From Lactiplantibacillus plajomi (GTDB lineage: Bacteria > Bacillota > Bacilli > Lactobacillales > Lactobacillaceae), in NCBI RefSeq assembly GCF_005405405.1, contig NZ_BJDZ01000019.1, forward strand, positions 1 through 50,288: 50,288 bases of DNA, given 5' to 3'. The notes under the pieces are model-generated. The model made no database searches. It worked only from the letters and a program-made list of their open reading frames with translations, and was not told the origin of the DNA. The position numbers and the translations under genes were made by a program. Positions 33,197 to 42,591 of the stretch are shown here, in pieces (positions within the stretch are counted from its first letter, which is position 1; each line of letters opens with the position of its first letter).

Positions 33197-33397
33197 ATGG
33201 AACACGGAACAGTTAAATGGTTCAACGCCGACAAAGGCTTCGGTTTTATCACTCGCGAAAACGGTAGCGATGTATTCGTACATTTCTCAGCTATCCAAGA
33301 AGACGGCTTCAAGACTCTTGAAGAAGGCCAAGCTGTAACTTTCGACGTTGAAGAAAGCGATCGTGGCCCGCAAGCAGTTAACGTTACTAAAGACTAA
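33197..33397 (+). CDS. csp: Cold shock protein, CspA family
   Basis: 66 residues from ATG 33197, behind CTAGGAGGA. Single-OB-fold nucleic-acid chaperone with RNP1 KGFGFI and RNP2 [53 protein letters not shown] are standard. Preceded by an AT-rich leader of over 100 bases, as is usual for csp genes, and followed by a strong terminator. Confidence 0.97.
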   Translation: MEHGTVKWFNADKGFGFITRENGSDVFVHFSAIQEDGFKTLEEGQAVTFDVEESDRGPQAVNVTKD

Positions 33398-33418
33398 TTA
33401 ACGGCTTAAATGGCTAAA

Positions 33419-33457
33419 TAACCGGTGTTGGGGAATCCCGACACCGGTTTTTTGTTG
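33419..33457 (+). terminator. Terminator of csp
   Basis: Stem ACCGGTGT(T)GGGGA/(T)CCCGACACCGGT followed by TTTTTT. Confidence 0.92.
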
Positions 33458-33527
33458 GAAAGTTTTCCTTTACGAAGGCCCTTCCATGGCTTAAAGTAGG
33501 ACTTATCAGAAGGTAGGGGGTGACCGC

Positions 33528-34271
33528 ATGACCACGGATGAGCTCATCATTGCGACCTGTTTAAAAGCGGGCAAGATAATGGTAGAAAACGGTTCGGAAA
33601 TTTCACGGGTGGACGACACAATGATGCGGATTGCGCAAAACGCCGGCGTGATTTCGGCGAACACTTACGTGACAATCACCGGGGTAATGATGTCGATTCA
33701 GGGGCGCAACGCGACGCAAATTGCGGCAATCACCCAGCGGACGATCGATTTGGAAAAGGTGGCGCAGGTCAACCAGCTGTCGCGCGAATTTGCGGCCCAA
33801 AAAATCGATTTACCGACGTTGCAGCGGCGCTTAAACTCGTTAGACCAAGCCTCGCGCTCGTTTCCGCTTTGGTTGCAGTTAGTCGGGGCGGCGCTGGTTA
33901 GCGGCCCGTTAATGATTATGTTTCGCCAGGAAACCATTAATACCTGGCCAACGGTGGTGATTGGGACCCTCGGCTTCCTAGTTTATTACCTATTGAACCG
34001 GTACCTGAAAATTAAATTTTTGAGTGAACTAGCCGCAGCCCTATTTATCGGTTTCGGCGCGGAGTGGGCGTTGCAAATCGGTTGGGGAACCAACGTTAAT
34101 GATATTATTATCGGTAGCCTGATGCCGTTAGTTCCGGGCGTCCCACTGACGAACGCCGTCCGCGATACCTTGGCCGGCAACTTCATTAGTGGCCCGGCCC
34201 GCGGCGTCGAAGCGTTACTCAGTGCGGCGGCGCTTGGTTTCGGGATTGCCGTTGTGATCACGTTAGCGTAG
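33528..34271 (+). CDS. ThrE-family threonine/serine exporter, large half
   Basis: 247 residues; ATG 33528 with GGGGGTGA upstream. A soluble N-terminal domain (TTDELIIATCLKAGKIMVENGSEISRVDDTMMRIAQNAG) is followed by five or so helices. PLVPGVPLTNAVRDTLAGNFISGPARGVEAL is the ThrE/DUF1212 signature. In lactobacilli this protein is split; the second half (DUF3815) is the next gene. Together they export threonine or serine across the membrane. Substrate assigned by family only. Confidence 0.9.
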   Translation: MTTDELIIATCLKAGKIMVENGSEISRVDDTMMRIAQNAGVISANTYVTITGVMMSIQGRNATQIAAITQRTIDLEKVAQVNQLSREFAAQKIDLPTLQRRLNSLDQASRSFPLWLQLVGAALVSGPLMIMFRQETINTWPTVVIGTLGFLVYYLLNRYLKIKFLSELAAALFIGFGAEWALQIGWGTNVNDIIIGSLMPLVPGVPLTNAVRDTLAGNFISGPARGVEALLSAAALGFGIAVVITLA

Positions 34272-34280
34272 GGGGCAGTT

Positions 34281-34742
34281 ATGGCAATTATTGGACAATT
34301 GATTTTAGCGTACCTGGCCGTGCTTGGGTTCGGCTTAATTATCAACATCCCGCACCAGGCGTTGAACGTCGCCGGCTGGATTGGAACGATTACCTGGGGA
34401 GCTTACTTGATCGTGCAGGCCTTCGACGGTGGGGTGGTGCTGGGCAGCCTGATTGGTTCAATTGGCATCGGCGTGTTAAGTAGTATTGCCGCCCGTGATA
34501 AAAAAATGCCGGCAATCATTTTTAACATTCCGAGTCTGGTTTCCTTTGTGCCAGGAAGTCAGGCCTACCAAATGGTCCGCAACTTTGCGTTGGGACAGTA
34601 TCGCCAAGCGGTCAGCTTCATGTTGCAAGTGATCATGATCACCGGCGCGATTGCGCTGGGTTTCCTGTTGGCGGAACTATTGAACCGCTTAATCGCGTTC
34701 GGGCGTTTACAGTGGCGCCGGCACCAAATTAAACAATCCTAA
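34281..34742 (+). CDS. ThrE-family exporter, small half
   Basis: 153 residues, about four or five helices: IIGQLILAYLAVLGFGLIINIP, LNVAGWIGTITWGAYLIVQAF, VLGSLIGSIGIGVLSSIAAR, and MPAIIFNIPSLVSFVPGSQAYQMV, the DUF3815 signature. It starts 10 bases after the large half, behind GGGGGCAG, and probably forms the complete transporter with it. Confidence 0.9.
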   Translation: MAIIGQLILAYLAVLGFGLIINIPHQALNVAGWIGTITWGAYLIVQAFDGGVVLGSLIGSIGIGVLSSIAARDKKMPAIIFNIPSLVSFVPGSQAYQMVRNFALGQYRQAVSFMLQVIMITGAIALGFLLAELLNRLIAFGRLQWRRHQIKQS

Positions 34743-34743
34743 A

Positions 34744-34788
34744 GAAAACCGGTCGTCGAAAGTAGAATTCGACGACCGGTTTTAAATT
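34744..34788. terminator. Terminator between exporter and LCP gene
   Basis: Stem AAAACCGGTCGTCGAA/TTCGACGACCGGTTTT; symmetrical, so it can serve the convergent genes on both sides. Confidence 0.9.
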
Positions 34789-34793
34789 TTAAT

Positions 34794-35813
34794 TTAATTA
34801 CGATTTGCGTATTTTTCACCAGTAGTTGCGGCCTTTAAATTCAAGGATTTCCGCAATACGTTGGTGACCCGTTGCTTTTCGCTTTGGGAAACCACTTCGA
34901 AGGCTTGACCATTGATTGACTGGCCGGTCCCCTGAGCGTGGTCGGAAACGATGTTCTTAGTTGCCGAACGGTAGTTGCTAAATAACGTGGTTAGGTTACC
35001 GAACGTTAAGTCCGTCCGGGTTTGCTTGGCAATTGATTGTAAGAAGTCTTGCTTAAGCAGGTTCGAGGCGCTGGTACTTTCGCTCAGAATAGCGGTGATC
35101 AGCTGGCGTTGCCGTTGCTGGCGACCATAGTCCCCAAGCGGATCTTGGTACCGCATCCGTGAATATTGCAAGGCCTTATCGCCATCCATGTGGGTCTTAA
35201 CGCCCTTAGTGTAATGGTAGCCTTCGTAAGTAAAGGTCCGAATCGGGGTAATGTCGACCCCGCCGATTTCGTTAACGACCTTTTTCATACCACCCATGTT
35301 GATCAATGCGTAGTAGTCAATTGGAACGTTCAACCAGTTTTGGACCGTTTTGATCGTGGTCCCAGCACTACCATAGGCGTAAGCGGCGTTCAGCTTAGTT
35401 GGGAAGTCCTGTTCGAAGCCCGAGACGGCTACTTCCGAATCCCGTGGTAGACTCATCAGGGTCGTTGTCTTGGTCTTAGGGTTAACCGTCGCAATGATCA
35501 GCGTGTCGGTCCGCCCCTTATAGTCGCGGCCCAGTGCCCCGGTATCGGTTCCGAGTAAGAGAATCGAAATTGGCTTTTTTGAATTTAACACGGCGTTGGT
35601 GTTCCGGGACTTTTTAATACCACTACTCTTATAGACGGTATTAGCAGCCGTGCGGGCATTGTGGTAAGTCCGCCAAGCGAAAGCACCGGTCCCAACGAGT
35701 AAGACGGCAATGATAATTAAGATGACGTTTCGTACGGGATGGCGCTTTTTCGGTCCTTTTCCACGTGGCTTCTTGTCGCGATGTAATTCTGAACGACTTG
35801 GCATTTCTTCCAT
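34794..35813 (-). CDS. LytR-CpsA-Psr family cell-wall glycopolymer ligase
   Basis: 339 residues from ATG 35813, 8 bases after GGAGG; TTG 35828 is not favoured. Cytoplasmic basic N-terminus (HRDKKPRGKGPKKRHPVR), one membrane anchor (NVILIIIAVLLVGTGAFAW), then the extracytoplasmic LCP domain: ISILLLGTDTG, GRTDTLIIATVNPKTKTTTLMSLPRDS (conserved Arg/Asp motifs), NAAYAYGS and YSRMRYQDPLGDYGRQQRQRQL. Such enzymes attach teichoic acids or polysaccharides to peptidoglycan. Monocistronic. Confidence 0.93.
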   Translation of the reverse strand: MEEMPSRSELHRDKKPRGKGPKKRHPVRNVILIIIAVLLVGTGAFAWRTYHNARTAANTVYKSSGIKKSRNTNAVLNSKKPISILLLGTDTGALGRDYKGRTDTLIIATVNPKTKTTTLMSLPRDSEVAVSGFEQDFPTKLNAAYAYGSAGTTIKTVQNWLNVPIDYYALINMGGMKKVVNEIGGVDITPIRTFTYEGYHYTKGVKTHMDGDKALQYSRMRYQDPLGDYGRQQRQRQLITAILSESTSASNLLKQDFLQSIAKQTRTDLTFGNLTTLFSNYRSATKNIVSDHAQGTGQSINGQAFEVVSQSEKQRVTNVLRKSLNLKAATTGEKYANRN

Positions 35814-36074
35814 GAATTCTTCCTCCAATGGTAATGTAGAAAAACTATACTTCAGTTTAGCATTTTTTGTTCATTACGGAAACAAAATCTAAGTGAAGTT
35901 TCTTCCCCGAATCTTCACACTTGCACCTAATCATAACGGTTTTAATAAGAAAATGTGGTGGATTCAATTTTCTTTGAGCTTTTTTAAGGTTCCAATGCGG
36001 CTTACAACGGTTCAGGCCGTCAATTGATTATGGTATAATTTTAGTAATAAATATTGATGGGGGTTCTTGTCTTG

Positions 36075-36737
36075 ATGATCGATAAGTCGCGTAGTCGGTC
36101 GATCAAATTTGTTATCAGTTTGGTTTTATTTGCATACTTGACGTACTTTGTGAGTTCCGGGGCGGTTGGGATTGATTTAGCGGACGCCGCGGTGATCACC
36201 TTAGTTCAGGTCAGCCATAGCCATTTCTGGGTTGTTTTTTATAAAATAATCAGTTGGGTGGCGTCACCCAGCCGTGACGTGTATTGGGTCTTGATCGCGG
36301 CGTTTTTCGGCTACGGCTTCAAGTATAAAATCCAAGCCATCTGGTCGTTAGGCTACATGGCCGGGGCGATGAGCCTCGGGTTACTGGTGAAACACTTGGT
36401 TGGTCGGATGCGGCCAATCGGACACTTAGCGCAGGATACCGGCTACAGTTATCCGAGTGGTCACGTCCTCGGGACCTTTATTCTAGTCAGTGCCATTTTG
36501 ATATTCGTCGTTCCGGAATTACCAACTTACCGGATGGGCCAAATTGTTGAATGGGTCAGCGTGATTTGGTTGCTGCTCGTAATCTTTGCGCGCATCTACC
36601 TGAACGCCCACTATCCGACCGACACGCTCGGGGCCGTCCTGCTAGGATGGTGTTGGACGCAGGTGATGGCCTGGGTTTACGTCCGTTGGGCCCGTAGCTG
36701 GCTCAAGTACAAATTGTTTTATCGTTCCTATTTATAG
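36075..36737 (+). CDS. PAP2-family membrane phosphatase
   Basis: 220 residues from ATG 36075 (GGGGGT 11 bases upstream; TTG 36072 is equally possible). About five helices and the three PAP2 motifs: KHLVGRMRP (KxxxxxxRP), SYPSGH, and ARIYLNAHYPTD (SRxxxxxHxxxD type). Acts outside the membrane on lipid phosphates; family members dephosphorylate undecaprenyl pyrophosphate or phosphatidylglycerophosphate. Exact substrate unknown. Converges on the esterase gene. Confidence 0.92.
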   Translation: MIDKSRSRSIKFVISLVLFAYLTYFVSSGAVGIDLADAAVITLVQVSHSHFWVVFYKIISWVASPSRDVYWVLIAAFFGYGFKYKIQAIWSLGYMAGAMSLGLLVKHLVGRMRPIGHLAQDTGYSYPSGHVLGTFILVSAILIFVVPELPTYRMGQIVEWVSVIWLLLVIFARIYLNAHYPTDTLGAVLLGWCWTQVMAWVYVRWARSWLKYKLFYRSYL

Positions 36738-36743
36738 CAAGTT

Positions 36744-36782
36744 AAAGGGCGTCATCACAATTGTGGTGACGCCCTTATTATT
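36744..36782. terminator. Terminator between PAP2 and esterase genes
   Basis: Stem AAGGGCGTCACCACA-type arms (AAGGGCGTCA/TGACGCCCTT) followed by ATTATT. Confidence 0.85.
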
Positions 36783-36787
36783 AGCGA

Positions 36788-37585
36788 TTATTTTTGATTA
36801 TCGGCGAGCCATTCCAAGGCTAATTCTAACCAGTGGGCCGCGTGCGGTTGAACCGCATCGGTTTTCCAAGCCGTCTGGTGGTTGGCGAGTGCCAAACCGT
36901 GGGGGCCGTGTTTAAATACGTGCAGCTCGTACGGTACGTTGGCTTGGGCTAGGGCGGTCGCGTAGGCCAAGCTGTTCGTGGCCGGGACGATTGGATCGTC
37001 GGCGGTCACCCAAATAAAGGTCGGCCGGTTGGTTGCGCTGACGTGCTGGTCAGCCGCCAGCTTGGTCGGCGTCGCGGACCACTTTGCGAGCGTCGCGGCG
37101 TCCTTTGGAAAGCCGAGTAGCGGGCTGATTACCGGGTAGCTTAAGATGACTTGTTGTGGCTTAAGTACCGCGGCGTCGACGTGCAACGTTTGCGGTAACG
37201 CGCTGGCCCAGTAGTCGTTATACAAAGCGACGATGTGGCCGCCGACGCTGAAACCGACTGGCGTCAACTGATCAGCGTCAACGTGCCAGTCCGCGGCCCG
37301 TTGGCGAATCAGTTGGATGGCCCACGCTAGGTCGAGGACCGGCGCGAGTTCCAGGGGTGCTTGGTTACTTAATAAGGTGTATTCCAAGAAAAAGGCCTGG
37401 TAACCGTGACCGGCAAACGCCATCGCGAGACTTTCGGCCTGGCCGACCGGAATCGAGGTGTACGATCCGCCGGGGACGATGATAATGGCCGGCAACGCCG
37501 TTTGATGCGCGTTTTGGTCCGGCTGGTGTAAGAAACCGGTGAGTTGGGCGTGACCACCCGATAATTTTTGTTGAATAACTTGCAT
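36788..37585 (-). CDS. Alpha/beta hydrolase (esterase/lipase, BD-FAE-like)
   Basis: 265 residues from ATG 37585, behind AGAGGTGTC. ALPAIIIVPGGSYTSIPVGQAE gives the HGGG-like oxyanion region (here PGGSY). TPVGFSVGGHIVALY contains the nucleophile Ser in GxSxGG. DDPIVPATNSLAYATAL and HGPHGLALA supply the Asp and His of the triad. Cytoplasmic; the substrate is probably an acetylated sugar or small ester. Longer upstream reading has no support. Divergent from GNAT. Confidence 0.88.
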   Translation of the reverse strand: MQVIQQKLSGGHAQLTGFLHQPDQNAHQTALPAIIIVPGGSYTSIPVGQAESLAMAFAGHGYQAFFLEYTLLSNQAPLELAPVLDLAWAIQLIRQRAADWHVDADQLTPVGFSVGGHIVALYNDYWASALPQTLHVDAAVLKPQQVILSYPVISPLLGFPKDAATLAKWSATPTKLAADQHVSATNRPTFIWVTADDPIVPATNSLAYATALAQANVPYELHVFKHGPHGLALANHQTAWKTDAVQPHAAHWLELALEWLADNQK

Positions 37586-37645
37586 GCAGACACCTCTCTT
37601 GATATGGTTAACATAACTATTATAACGCAAGTCAGGTGGTAGACA

Positions 37646-38221
37646 ATGGGAATGGTCACGGTTACAGAACGGGGAGAACGGGTGTTGCTCCGGCCGTTTA
37701 CGACAACCGACGTGACGGATTATTACGAACTGGTCGCTAACCGAGCCATTGCCCGGCCAGCCGGTTTTACGCCCGCGCACAGCGTGGTTGAGGCCCAGTA
37801 CTTACTGGCCCAACAGTTAAAGCTGCCCCAAGTTTTTGCGTTGGTCGACGGTGCCACGATGAAGGTGATTGGTAGTGTTGGTCTGTACGAACGGATGAAC
37901 CGCTACGGCGAACCAGCGCCCCGTCAAATGGATCTGGGGTACATGTTGAACGCGGATTATTGGCACAAGGGGGTGATGTCGGCGGCGGTTGGGTTGATTT
38001 TACGGTACGCCTTTACCGATCTTCGGCTCACCCGGGTGACGGCCAGCTGCTTGGCGGATAACGCGGCCTCCAAGCTAATTTTGGAGCACGCCGGTTTTCG
38101 GCAGTACGACGCCGTCAAGCACCCGGACTACGCGCCGTTTGGGGCGGGGGAAACCGAATTGTTTTATGAATGCGTGGCGTTAGCGACCACGCCGGGAGAT
38201 GATCAGAATGCAACTCGCTAA
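37646..38221 (+). CDS. GNAT acetyltransferase, RimJ/RimL type
   Basis: 191 residues; ATG 37646 is preceded by AGGTGG. TERGERVLLRPFTTTDVTDYYELV, MDLGYMLNADYWHKGVMSAAVGLILRYAF (acetyl-CoA site) and TRVTASCLADNAASKLILEHAGFRQ fit Rim-like acetyltransferases that modify protein N-termini or small amines. Substrate unknown. The Rrf2 gene starts inside its last codons (14-base overlap), so the two are co-translated. Confidence 0.92.
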   Translation: MGMVTVTERGERVLLRPFTTTDVTDYYELVANRAIARPAGFTPAHSVVEAQYLLAQQLKLPQVFALVDGATMKVIGSVGLYERMNRYGEPAPRQMDLGYMLNADYWHKGVMSAAVGLILRYAFTDLRLTRVTASCLADNAASKLILEHAGFRQYDAVKHPDYAPFGAGETELFYECVALATTPGDDQNATR

Positions 38222-38732
38222 ATCTTTTGAACAGGCGGCCTGCGTCCTCGTGCTACTGGCAACCCAGCAGCCGGAAGTGCCGTTAACGGCCGACGTGTTA
38301 CACGAACGGATCGGGGGCTCGGCCAGCTATATTCGAAAAATCATTCGAAAGTTGGTTGTTGCCGGTCTGGTCACGTCTAGTAGTGGTAATAACGGGGGCG
38401 TCTACTTAGCTAAGTCGCCCGATGATATTTCAATCAAGGACGTGGTCAGCGCCATCGAGGGCACGCTCCACACGTTCCCGAACCGCGGCTACTTTGACCG
38501 CGTCTTTAAGGACGTTGAGCCGGTGGCCGATGAGGGGACTAAAATCGTTAACGCGATTTTTTCACAAGCCGACCAGTTATGGCTGGACTTTTTGGCTGAA
38601 AAGAAGATTGCGGCGTTAATTAAGCAGTTACTTGCCGTCAAGCAGATTCCGGTCCTGGACTGGACCAACCAATCTGAAGATAAAATGGCGCAACTCAACG
38701 CCATCTTAGTCCGTTTACGGGCCAATAAGTGA
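38208..38732 (+). CDS. Rrf2-family transcriptional regulator
   Basis: 174 residues from ATG 38208 (GGGAG 9 bases upstream; ATG 38199 is too close to the site). QLAKSFEQAACVLVLLATQ, a winged helix GGSASYIRKIIRKLVVAGLVTSSSGNNGGVYLAKSPDDISIKDVVSAIEG typical of Rrf2, then a dimerisation helix. Only one Cys (in AACVL), so no IscR-type iron-sulfur cluster. Overlaps the GNAT gene. alsS follows 186 bases later; regulation of it is possible but untested. Confidence 0.9.
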   Translation: MQLAKSFEQAACVLVLLATQQPEVPLTADVLHERIGGSASYIRKIIRKLVVAGLVTSSSGNNGGVYLAKSPDDISIKDVVSAIEGTLHTFPNRGYFDRVFKDVEPVADEGTKIVNAIFSQADQLWLDFLAEKKIAALIKQLLAVKQIPVLDWTNQSEDKMAQLNAILVRLRANK

Positions 38733-38918
38733 TTTGGATTACAAGCACGTCGATTTTTGTATGCGGTTTCGCCAACAAATAGCGGTAAATCGCTGGTTTA
38801 GCTTTAAAAGTGAGCAACGAGAATTAGCGGACCTTTTTCACAAGGCTGAAAATCCTATGATTCCGGCGTTAATTGTGTTATTCTAACATTACTTTTCACA
38901 AAGATAGAGGAGACGAAC

Positions 38919-40601
38919 ATGGCAGATAAAAAATATTATGGCGCGGATGCGATTGTTGACAGCTTGATTAACCATGACGTGAAGTACGTTTTTGGGATTC
39001 CAGGTGCCAAGATCGACCGTGTTTTTGAACGACTAGATCATCCGGTCAACCCGAAGACGCCGAAAATGATCGTGACCCGGCACGAAGCCAACGCGGCCTT
39101 CATTGCCGCGGGAATCGGACGGATCACCGGTAAACCGGGGGTCGTTTTAACGACGTCGGGTCCCGGCGCCAGTAATTTAGCCACCGGCTTAGTGACTGCG
39201 ACCGCTGAAGGCGATCCGGTCCTGGCCATTTCCGGACAGGTACAACGGGCGGACTTACTTCGTTTGACCCACCAAAGCATGAATAACGCGGCGCTGTTTA
39301 AGCCGATTACGAAGTACACCGCCGAAGTGCAGGAACCGGAAAATATTTCTGAAGTGCTTGCCAACGCCTACCAGGAAGCGACCGCTGCTAAGCAGGGGGC
39401 CAGCTTTGTCAGCGTGCCGCAAGACGTGACCGATTCGGTCGTGTCGACGCCGGTAATCCCACCGTTGCAAGCGCCTAAATTGGGACCAGCCAGTCCGGTT
39501 GAAACCACGTTGTTGGCACAAAAAATCAAAGCGGCGAAGTTACCAGTACTATTAGTTGGGATGCGGGCTTCCTCACCAGAAGTGACCGAAGCCATCCGTA
39601 ACCTAGTGACCGCCGCCAACTTGCCAGTTGTGGAAACGTTCCAAGCTGCCGGGGTGATTTCCCGGGAATTGGAAGCTAACCACTTCTTCGGCCGGGTCGG
39701 GTTATTCCGTAACCAACCGGGTGACATGTTATTGAAGAAATCCGACTTGGTGATTGCCGTAGGGTACGATCCAATCGAATACGAACCGCGAAACTGGAAC
39801 GCCGAAGGTAAGGCGCGCATCGTTGTTATCGACGACATGCGGGCTGAAATCGACCATAACTTCCAACCGGAAACCGAATTGGTCGGGGACATTGCCCAAA
39901 CGTTGGACTTCTTGTTGCCTTACATGAAGGGCTACGATATTAGTGCCGACGCTAAGCAGTACCTGGCTGAATTACAAGAACGTCTCCAAACACGCGACTT
40001 CGTGCCGAACATCGACGAAAAGTCGAACCTGATCCACCCGTTGTCATTTATCGCCGCCCTGCAAAAGCGGGTCACTGATGACATGACGGTCACGGTCGAC
40101 GTTGGTAGCCATTATATCTGGATGGCCCGGCACTTCCGTAGCTACGAACCCCGGCACCTGTTATTCAGTAACGGGATGCAGACGTTGGGCGTTGCCTTAC
40201 CATGGGCGATTGCGGCGGCGTTAGTGCGGCCAAACACCCAGATTATTTCAATTTCCGGTGACGGTGGGTTCCTCTTCTCCGCGCAGGAATTGGAAACGGC
40301 AGTGCGGTTGAACCTGAACATCGTCCATATTATTTGGAACGATGGGACTTACGACATGGTCAAGTTCCAAGAAGAAATGAAGTACGGCGAAGACGCCGCG
40401 GTCAAGTTCGGCCCGGTCGACTTCGTGAAGTACGCAGAAAGTTTTGGCGCAACCGGCTTGCGGGCAAACAGTCCGGCCGAGTTGGGTGACGTCTTGGACC
40501 AAGCGCTTAAGGCGGATGGTCCGGTCGTTATCGACGTGCCAATCGACTATTCGGATAACAAGGCACTGGGTAAGACCATGTTGCCTGACCAATTTTATTA
40601 A
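38919..40601 (+). CDS. alsS: Catabolic acetolactate synthase
   Basis: 560 residues; ATG 38919 behind AGAGGAGA. Thiamine-diphosphate enzyme that condenses two pyruvates to acetolactate, the first step to acetoin and diacetyl. N-terminal pyrimidine-binding part with the conserved Glu in [21 protein letters not shown] and [10 protein letters not shown]; central domain; C-terminal [38 protein letters not shown] carries the TPP/Mg GDG...N motif. The lack of an FAD-type RxPxG clan signature and of a nearby IlvN subunit favours the catabolic AlsS over anabolic IlvB. No alsD lies beside it here. Confidence 0.94.
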   Translation: MADKKYYGADAIVDSLINHDVKYVFGIPGAKIDRVFERLDHPVNPKTPKMIVTRHEANAAFIAAGIGRITGKPGVVLTTSGPGASNLATGLVTATAEGDPVLAISGQVQRADLLRLTHQSMNNAALFKPITKYTAEVQEPENISEVLANAYQEATAAKQGASFVSVPQDVTDSVVSTPVIPPLQAPKLGPASPVETTLLAQKIKAAKLPVLLVGMRASSPEVTEAIRNLVTAANLPVVETFQAAGVISRELEANHFFGRVGLFRNQPGDMLLKKSDLVIAVGYDPIEYEPRNWNAEGKARIVVIDDMRAEIDHNFQPETELVGDIAQTLDFLLPYMKGYDISADAKQYLAELQERLQTRDFVPNIDEKSNLIHPLSFIAALQKRVTDDMTVTVDVGSHYIWMARHFRSYEPRHLLFSNGMQTLGVALPWAIAAALVRPNTQIISISGDGGFLFSAQELETAVRLNLNIVHIIWNDGTYDMVKFQEEMKYGEDAAVKFGPVDFVKYAESFGATGLRANSPAELGDVLDQALKADGPVVIDVPIDYSDNKALGKTMLPDQFY

Positions 40602-40611
40602 AAGAATGTTG

Positions 40612-40648
40612 AACCGCGGTTGTCAAAGCAACCGCGGTTTTGTATAAT
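40612..40648 (+). promoter_or_regulatory. alsS terminator overlapping the lysP promoter
   Basis: The alsS terminator stem is a perfect 11 bp (AACCGCGGTTG/CAACCGCGGTT, 40612-40639). The -35 TTGTCA (40620-40625) of the next promoter straddles its loop, and -10 TATAAT (40643-40648) follows the stem at 17-bp spacing. Confidence 0.8.
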
Positions 40649-40654
40649 GATTGA

Positions 40655-40910
40655 GTATATCGAAAGAAGAGGATGCGGTTAACAAGAGTAACTTGCGCGA
40701 GACGGGTCATCGTCAGTGAACGCAAGTGAAAGGGGCAACCGCCGAAATCAACGGGGTGTGACCACGCCAATGGTTGGGACTTGGTTTAAGAGGCCAAGAA
40801 CTGTCGCAACTAGAATAGTTGCGGGGCGCTATCGACGATGAAATCAGCATTTGTAGACCATTCTGATTAAAGTCTTTTTGCGCAGTTTGCAAAGGGACTT
40901 TTTATTTTGG
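40655..40910 (+). promoter_or_regulatory. Lysine riboswitch (L-box) of lysP
   Basis: Matches the L-box core in order: AGAGGATGCGGTTAACAAGAGTAA (40668 on, split: AGAGGATGCGG and AACAAGAGTAA), GTGAACGCAAGTGAAAGGGGC, CCGCCGAAATC, and GAACTGTCGCAAC...GGGGCGCTATCGACG. A terminator hairpin (AAAGTC...GGACTTT with T-run) ends at about 40905. Lysine binding should favour this terminator and switch off the permease behind it. Confidence 0.92.
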
Positions 40911-40974
40911 TCGGGCTTACCTGAATCGGTGTGAACACTTTTAGATATAAATCGATTTTTTGGAGGGTTCTGCA

Positions 40975-42423
40975 ATGGCAGAAGAACAACATCAGGAAGT
41001 GCACCGATCGTTAAAGACGCGGCACTTATCCATGATTGCATTAGGTGGTAGTATCGGGACCGGGCTGTTCGTGGCTTCGGGTTCCGCAATTTCAACGGCC
41101 GGACCGGGCGGCGCGCTTCTCGCGTACGCTGGTATCGGGATTATGGTTTATTTTTTAATGACTAGTTTGGGTGAAATGGCGACTTACTTGCCGGTATCGG
41201 GATCGTTTTCCACCTACGCCACCAAGTTTGTCGACCCGGCGCTCGGGTTTGCGATGGGCTGGAATTACTGGTTCAACTGGGCGATTACCCTGGCGGTCGA
41301 CATTAGTACCGCGGCGATCGTTATGCAGTTCTGGCTGCCGGAAGTTCCGGGCTGGGTCTTTAGTTTGATTGCGCTAGTTCTGATTTTTATGATCAACGCA
41401 TTGTCGGTTCGGTCCTTCGGGGAAACCGAGTACTGGTTATCACTGATCAAGGTCGTGACCGTGTTGATTTTCCTAGTTGTCGGTGTGCTGACGATTTTTG
41501 GAATTATGGGCGGTCACGCGACCGGACTAGAGAACTTCGCGTATAAGAAGGCGCCGTTTGTCGGTGGGATTCCAACGATTCTAAGCGTCTTCGTTGTCGC
41601 CGGCTTTTCGTTTCAGGGAACTGAATTGATCGGGATTACGGCTGGTGAATCGGCAACGCCGGAAAAGAGTATCCCGGCGGCCATTAAGCAGGTTTTCTGG
41701 CGAATCATCCTGTTTTACATTTTAGCGATTTTCGTTATCGCGGCGATCATTCCGTACACGTCCAAGGACCTGTTGGGTTCGTCCGCAACCGACATTGCCA
41801 TCAGTCCGTTTACGTTGGTCTTCAAACGCGCCGGCTTGGCCGCCGCGGCCAGCGTGATGAACGCGGTCATCCTGACGTCCGTTTTATCAGCGGCCAACTC
41901 GGGGATGTACGCGTCGACGCGGATGCTTTACTCGCTGTCCTTACAAGGTTACGCACCTAAGACCTTTGGCCGTGTTAACCGCCGCGGAATTCCAATCATG
42001 GCCCTGCTGGGGACGACCGTGATCGGGTTATTGACCTTCTTGTCCAGCATGTTTGGTGAACGGATCTACATCTTCCTGGTTTCTGCCAGCGGGTTGACCG
42101 GCTTCATTGCCTGGTTAGGAATCGCTATTTCACACTTACGGTTCCGGCGGGCCTTCATTAAGCAGGGCCACAGCCTCAGCGAGTTACGTTACCATGCTAA
42201 GTGGTTCCCGTTTGGTCCCTGGTTTGCGTTCCTGCTCTGCATGATCGTCATTATTGGCCAGGATATTCATTCGTTTGCGACCTTGGATTGGCAAGCCATT
42301 GGTGTGACCTACATGAGCATTCCGTTGTTCATCGTGCTGTACGTTTATTACAAGATTCGGTATAAGACGAAGATGATTCCGCTAGATAAGGTGGATTTGA
42401 GCCAATCACACCACGATGATTAG
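40975..42423 (+). CDS. lysP: Lysine-type amino acid permease (APC family)
   Basis: 482 residues from ATG 40975, behind TTGGAGGG; reading from 40960 is not supported. RSLKTRHLSMIALGGSIGTGLFVASGSAISTAGPGGALLAYAGIG is the APC signature; 12 helices are predicted. GETEYWLSLIKVVTVLIFLVVG and FQGTELIGITAGESATPEKSIPAAIKQVFWRI match LysP-type amino acid transporters. Lysine as substrate follows from the L-box leader. Single gene with its own terminator. Confidence 0.95.
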   Translation: MAEEQHQEVHRSLKTRHLSMIALGGSIGTGLFVASGSAISTAGPGGALLAYAGIGIMVYFLMTSLGEMATYLPVSGSFSTYATKFVDPALGFAMGWNYWFNWAITLAVDISTAAIVMQFWLPEVPGWVFSLIALVLIFMINALSVRSFGETEYWLSLIKVVTVLIFLVVGVLTIFGIMGGHATGLENFAYKKAPFVGGIPTILSVFVVAGFSFQGTELIGITAGESATPEKSIPAAIKQVFWRIILFYILAIFVIAAIIPYTSKDLLGSSATDIAISPFTLVFKRAGLAAAASVMNAVILTSVLSAANSGMYASTRMLYSLSLQGYAPKTFGRVNRRGIPIMALLGTTVIGLLTFLSSMFGERIYIFLVSASGLTGFIAWLGIAISHLRFRRAFIKQGHSLSELRYHAKWFPFGPWFAFLLCMIVIIGQDIHSFATLDWQAIGVTYMSIPLFIVLYVYYKIRYKTKMIPLDKVDLSQSHHDD

Positions 42424-42434
42424 TTAATTAAATT

Positions 42435-42471
42435 CAAGGGATGACCGCTGTTTGGCGGTCATTCCTTTTTG
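42435..42471 (+). terminator. Terminator of lysP
   Basis: AAGGGATGACCGC/GCGGTCATTCCTT (one mismatch) then TTT. Confidence 0.88.
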
Positions 42472-42591
42472 AATTCTCGTGGTTTTGGTGGTGTTATCTA
42501 ACAAATTCGTTAAAATTAATTGAAGAAGTGCCTTAATAATTAAAAAGAATGCTAAAGTGAAATTACCAAAAAGCTGAAAGGCAGCGAGAGA

